Assembly (NCBI GenBank): GCA_964625145.1
Contig: CAZVAQ010000063.1
Span: forward strand, 1-19,716
DNA length: 19,716 nt
From: CAYTRP01 sp964625145
GTDB lineage: Bacteria > Sumerlaeota > Sumerlaeia > SLMS01 > JAHLLQ01
Direction: 5' to 3'
The first letter of the stretch is position 1. Every line of letters starts with the position of its first letter. The notes under the pieces are model-generated. The model saw nothing but the letters and a program-made list of their open reading frames with translations. It did no database searches and was not told the DNA's origin. A program made the translations under genes and the position numbers. Below, one piece after another: positions 17,203 through 19,716 of this stretch.

Positions 17203-17236
17203 CTCCCGATGGGGTCCTGGTCGGCTCCATCGGGAG
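17203..17236. other. Strong intergenic hairpin
   Basis: CTCCCGATGG (17203-17212) pairs perfectly with CCATCGGGAG (17227-17236) around a 14-nt loop. It sits between the beta-helix stop and the nucleoside hydrolase start. No T tract follows on either strand, so an mRNA-stabilising or processing element, or a weak attenuator, is more likely than an intrinsic terminator. Confidence 0.5.
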
Positions 17237-17295
17237 AAACTTCCAAACATTCGGGAACTGGACTTCCCATTCACCAAACCACCAAGGAACAACTA

Positions 17296-18270
17296 ATGAG
17301 TGACAATTCTGTCGCCACTCCCGTGATCGCCAAACCGGCGGGAGTGTCACGCATCCTGCTCGACACGGACATCGCAAAGGATGTCGACGATGTGGGCGCG
17401 CTGGCGACTTTGCATGCACTGGCGGATCTCGGAGAGGCGGAGATCCTGGCCATCCTGGTCTCGTGTGCCAACCCTCACAGCGCTCCCTGCGCCTCCGCGA
17501 TCAATGAATGGTACGGACGTGGCGACATCCCGCTGGGCGTCGTGAAGGGCAAAGCCGTGTTGGATCCATCACAATATGCCGAGCAGGTCGCCACGGAACT
17601 CCCCGGCCCCCTGAAGTCGCAGGACCACGCAGAAGACGCCGTTCGCGTCGCGCGCCGTGTGCTCGCGGCGGAGGACGATGGAGCCGTCACTCTCGTGACG
17701 ATCGGCTTCATGACCAACCTGGCGCGACTGCTCGACAGCGGACCGGATGACATCAGTCCACTGGACGGTCGCACCTTGGTGACCCGCAAGATTTGCCATT
17801 GGATATGCATGGGCGGAGGATTCCCGGAGGGACACGAGTTCAATTTCCGACAAGATCCCGGTGCGGCCTTTCAAACCATCAATCAATGGCCCACTCCCAT
17901 CACCTTTTTCGGTGTCGAGCTCGGCTTTGAACTGCTGACCGGTGCCGCGCTCGCACAGACTCCTGCCAACAGCCCCGTCAGGAGGGCCTACGAACACTTC
18001 TACGACGGCACAGCGCAGGATCGATACAGTTGGGACCAAGCCACCGTGCTCTATGCCGTCCGCGGCCTGAAGGGCCAGCTGGATGGATACTGGAGGGAAT
18101 CAGAACCGGGTCGCATCCTATTGCAACCTGATGGCACCAACACATGGCAGTCGGATCCCGCGGGCAGGCATCGGTATCTGAAGCCTGGCAGGATGGAACC
18201 CGAGGAGATCTCCGAAGTCATCGAACAATTGATGGTCAAGGCCCCTGTCATGCAGGAGATCATGCCATGA
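17296..18270 (+). CDS. Divergent nucleoside hydrolase (inosine-uridine hydrolase superfamily)
   Basis: The start at 17296 has AAGGA seven nt upstream; an open frame from 17209 adds only intergenic hairpin sequence. The 324-residue product has no signal peptide and should be cytoplasmic. The N-terminal metal motif is DTDIAKDVDD (23-32), the variant of the usual DxDxGxDD seen in a divergent subgroup. The rest of the fold is recognisable: TLVTIGFMTNLARLL (132-146), HEFNFRQDPGAA (180-191) and SWDQATVLYA (245-254) supplying the late Asp (247). In classical purine/pyrimidine enzymes a His precedes that Asp; here it is Trp246. It should hydrolyse an N-ribosyl or similar N-glycosidic bond, with the substrate unknown. 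Its stop overlaps the start of the lipoprotein sialidase-like gene (ATGA), so the two are translationally coupled. Confidence 0.85.
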   Translation: MSDNSVATPVIAKPAGVSRILLDTDIAKDVDDVGALATLHALADLGEAEILAILVSCANPHSAPCASAINEWYGRGDIPLGVVKGKAVLDPSQYAEQVATELPGPLKSQDHAEDAVRVARRVLAAEDDGAVTLVTIGFMTNLARLLDSGPDDISPLDGRTLVTRKICHWICMGGGFPEGHEFNFRQDPGAAFQTINQWPTPITFFGVELGFELLTGAALAQTPANSPVRRAYEHFYDGTAQDRYSWDQATVLYAVRGLKGQLDGYWRESEPGRILLQPDGTNTWQSDPAGRHRYLKPGRMEPEEISEVIEQLMVKAPVMQEIMP

Positions 18271-19490
18271 ATCGATCCCTTGCGACGCTTGGACTGCTAT
18301 CTGCCTTCCTCTTCGGTGTCACCGCTTGCGCCACCAAGGTACAGAGTGTGCCCGAGCCGATTAGTGCCCAGGAAGTAATCGTGTTTGATGGTCACGCAGG
18401 CTGGCAACACGGCAATACGACTTATCGCCTAGCCTGTGGAGCCATCATGACCATCGCGCCAAACGGCGATCTGCTGTGCGCGTGGCTCTCCGGTGCGGAC
18501 AAGGAACCATCGCCGGACAATTGCGTCCTCTTGGCCCGCTCGTCCGACAATGGCGCCACCTGGTCGGAACCCACCGTCCTGGTTCCCTCCGGAGAGATGG
18601 CGGGTATCCTCACAAACTTGTTCACCACGGATGATGGAGAGCGCGTCATCGCCCTCGGTGCTCACTGGCCCGCTTCGAGGGAATACACCGAATGGCACTA
18701 CTTCAGGATCGAATCGGGCGACAATGGCATGACTTGGAGCCAGCCGGTACCCATCGATCTCAGCGACGATGGCTCCCGCACTCTCTCCATCGGCCACGGG
18801 CAAGGCCCCGTCCGCCTCACCAACGGGACATACATCTATCCCGGCATGTCCTATGATCTTCGCCCGCAACCCCTCGTCGCGCCCGCCGTCGAACTTGCAC
18901 ACGCAACATCGGAAGCAGAAGCCCTGGCCATGCCCGCCGGCGAAGGCCGCGGCGGCGGAAAATTCTCCGACTATCTCATGGGCTGCTGCGTCTGGATTGC
19001 CCCCGACGATACCGCCAGCACTTGGCAACGCCACGGGCTCATCAACAACCGCCCCCTTGGCCTCATCGAACCAACCGTCGCCGAAATGAGCGACGGCCGC
19101 CTTGTCATGTTGATGCGAGCCGAATGGGGCGGCTTCCTGTGGCGCGCTGATTCAGAAGATGGCGGCATCACCTGGTCGGACGCTTGGCAGACCGACATCC
19201 CGAACGCCGGTTCCCTCGTCCATCTGCTGCGCCTGACCGATGGCCGCCACGCACTCCTGCACAACCCCACCAGCGGCGTCGTCGGCCAAAAAGGCCGCCG
19301 CGATCCCCTCTCCCTCTGGATCAGCGACGACGACCTGCAGACATGGACCATCCGCGAAGACCTCCTCACCGGCGGACAACTCGCCTATCCCAACGCCATC
19401 CAGATCGACCCGAACACCCTGCACTTCGTCTACGACCACGACCGCCGCCAGGTTCGCTTCGTGAAAGTCCACATCCCGTCGGACAAGTAG
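18267..19490 (+). CDS. Sialidase-like (BNR) lipoprotein
   Basis: The start at 18267 overlaps the previous stop and has AGGAG eight nt upstream; the earlier frame from 18144 lies inside the hydrolase gene. The signal peptide ends in a lipobox VTAC (Cys21), so the 407-residue protein is a lipoprotein. Asp boxes occur at 92-99, 150-157, 296-303 and a degenerate one at 353-360. A YRLA segment (53-56) stands where the sialidase FRIP motif is expected. LIEPTVAEMSDGRLVMLMR (266-284) matches the sialidase region that carries the catalytic Glu (268) and an Arg of the Arg triad (284). This is the most enzyme-like of the three sialidase-like proteins in the window. It would release terminal sialic acids at the cell surface, though non-sialidase members of the family exist. 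Confidence 0.85.
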   Translation: MNRSLATLGLLSAFLFGVTACATKVQSVPEPISAQEVIVFDGHAGWQHGNTTYRLACGAIMTIAPNGDLLCAWLSGADKEPSPDNCVLLARSSDNGATWSEPTVLVPSGEMAGILTNLFTTDDGERVIALGAHWPASREYTEWHYFRIESGDNGMTWSQPVPIDLSDDGSRTLSIGHGQGPVRLTNGTYIYPGMSYDLRPQPLVAPAVELAHATSEAEALAMPAGEGRGGGKFSDYLMGCCVWIAPDDTASTWQRHGLINNRPLGLIEPTVAEMSDGRLVMLMRAEWGGFLWRADSEDGGITWSDAWQTDIPNAGSLVHLLRLTDGRHALLHNPTSGVVGQKGRRDPLSLWISDDDLQTWTIREDLLTGGQLAYPNAIQIDPNTLHFVYDHDRRQVRFVKVHIPSDK

Positions 19491-19544
19491 GCTGCCTCCA
19501 CCCAGCCCGACCTTGGTACCCGTCACCCCTCCATCCCCCATACG

Positions 19545-19571
19545 AAAAGAAGCCCGGCTCTCGCCGGGCTT
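19545..19571 (-). terminator. Rho-independent terminator of the tRNA-Arg gene
   Basis: AAGCCCGGC (19550-19558) pairs perfectly with GCCGGGCTT (19563-19571) around a 4-nt loop. Read on the minus strand the stem is followed by TTCTTTTC, a T-rich tail, about 25 nt after the tRNA 3' end. It may also stop the plus-strand operon, but the plus side lacks a good T run. Confidence 0.75.
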
Positions 19572-19597
19572 CCAAGCTCTTTGTTGTCAGTGTTTTA

Positions 19598-19674
<77 letters not shown>

Positions 19675-19716
19675 GCGGGCCGTTTGGCGGCGGGACCTCG
19701 AGGGCGCCGGCGCCGG

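Noticed and set aside
17203..17240. Intrinsic terminator between the beta-helix and nucleoside hydrolase genes
   Set aside because: The stem is strong but is followed by AAACTTCC on the plus strand and has no T tract on the minus strand.
15315..17270. 651-codon open frame on the minus strand opposite the beta-helix gene
   Set aside because: It is rich in Val, Asp, Ala, Arg and Gly with no domain pattern. It is the antisense shadow of a GC-rich gene whose plus-strand frame has a signal peptide and clear repeats.

Overview
The window is a GC-rich bacterial scaffold piece with two assembly gaps (10 N at 1291-1300 and 100 N at 8041-8140). Several traits fit a glycan-degrading bacterium of the Planctomycetota / Lentisphaerota / Sumerlaeota kind: large secreted sialidase-like and beta-helix proteins, a DNA-bound LacI regulator, an Na+/solute symporter and a pseudopilin-like C-terminus ending in a YDPSNGT...GDIVR motif. 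There is no marker gene here, so the phylum is an inference.

Left part (1-2369). A secreted protein with six-cysteine tandem repeats runs off the left edge on the minus strand. Next comes a multi-pass membrane protein (ABC-2 permease-like) split by the 10-N gap. A small unrecognised plus-strand gene is divergent from it.

Central minus-strand operon (7815 back to 2471). The order is a LacI-family regulator, a large exported glycoside-hydrolase-like protein (stop/start overlap ATGA), then a sodium:solute symporter (18 nt spacing). About 225 nt before the LacI start and just inside the 100-N gap lies a cluster of TTTCAG/GAAA elements, a plausible operator between the two divergent operons.

Plus-strand operon (gap to 19490). 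The order is the C-terminus of a pseudopilin-like protein, two adjacent 798-residue sialidase/FG-GAP proteins, a DapA/NanA-family aldolase, an internally duplicated secreted beta-helix protein, a divergent nucleoside hydrolase, and a sialidase-like lipoprotein whose start overlaps the hydrolase stop. Most genes lie within a few bases of each other. A tRNA-Arg(ACG) with its own terminator closes the window on the minus strand.

The genes can be read together as one carbohydrate-scavenging locus: surface binding and hydrolysis of a glycan (sialidase-like proteins, hexosaminidase-like protein, beta-helix protein), uptake (symporter), cytoplasmic cleavage (aldolase, nucleoside hydrolase) and local control (LacI). 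A sialic acid or related 2-keto sugar is the simplest substrate guess. However, the two modular sialidase-like proteins appear to lack a key catalytic residue, and no kinase, epimerase or deacetylase of the sialate pathway lies in the window.

The most unusual feature is the pair of neighbouring 798-residue proteins. They contain the same two modules in opposite order: BNR-(FG-GAP) followed by (FG-GAP)-BNR.
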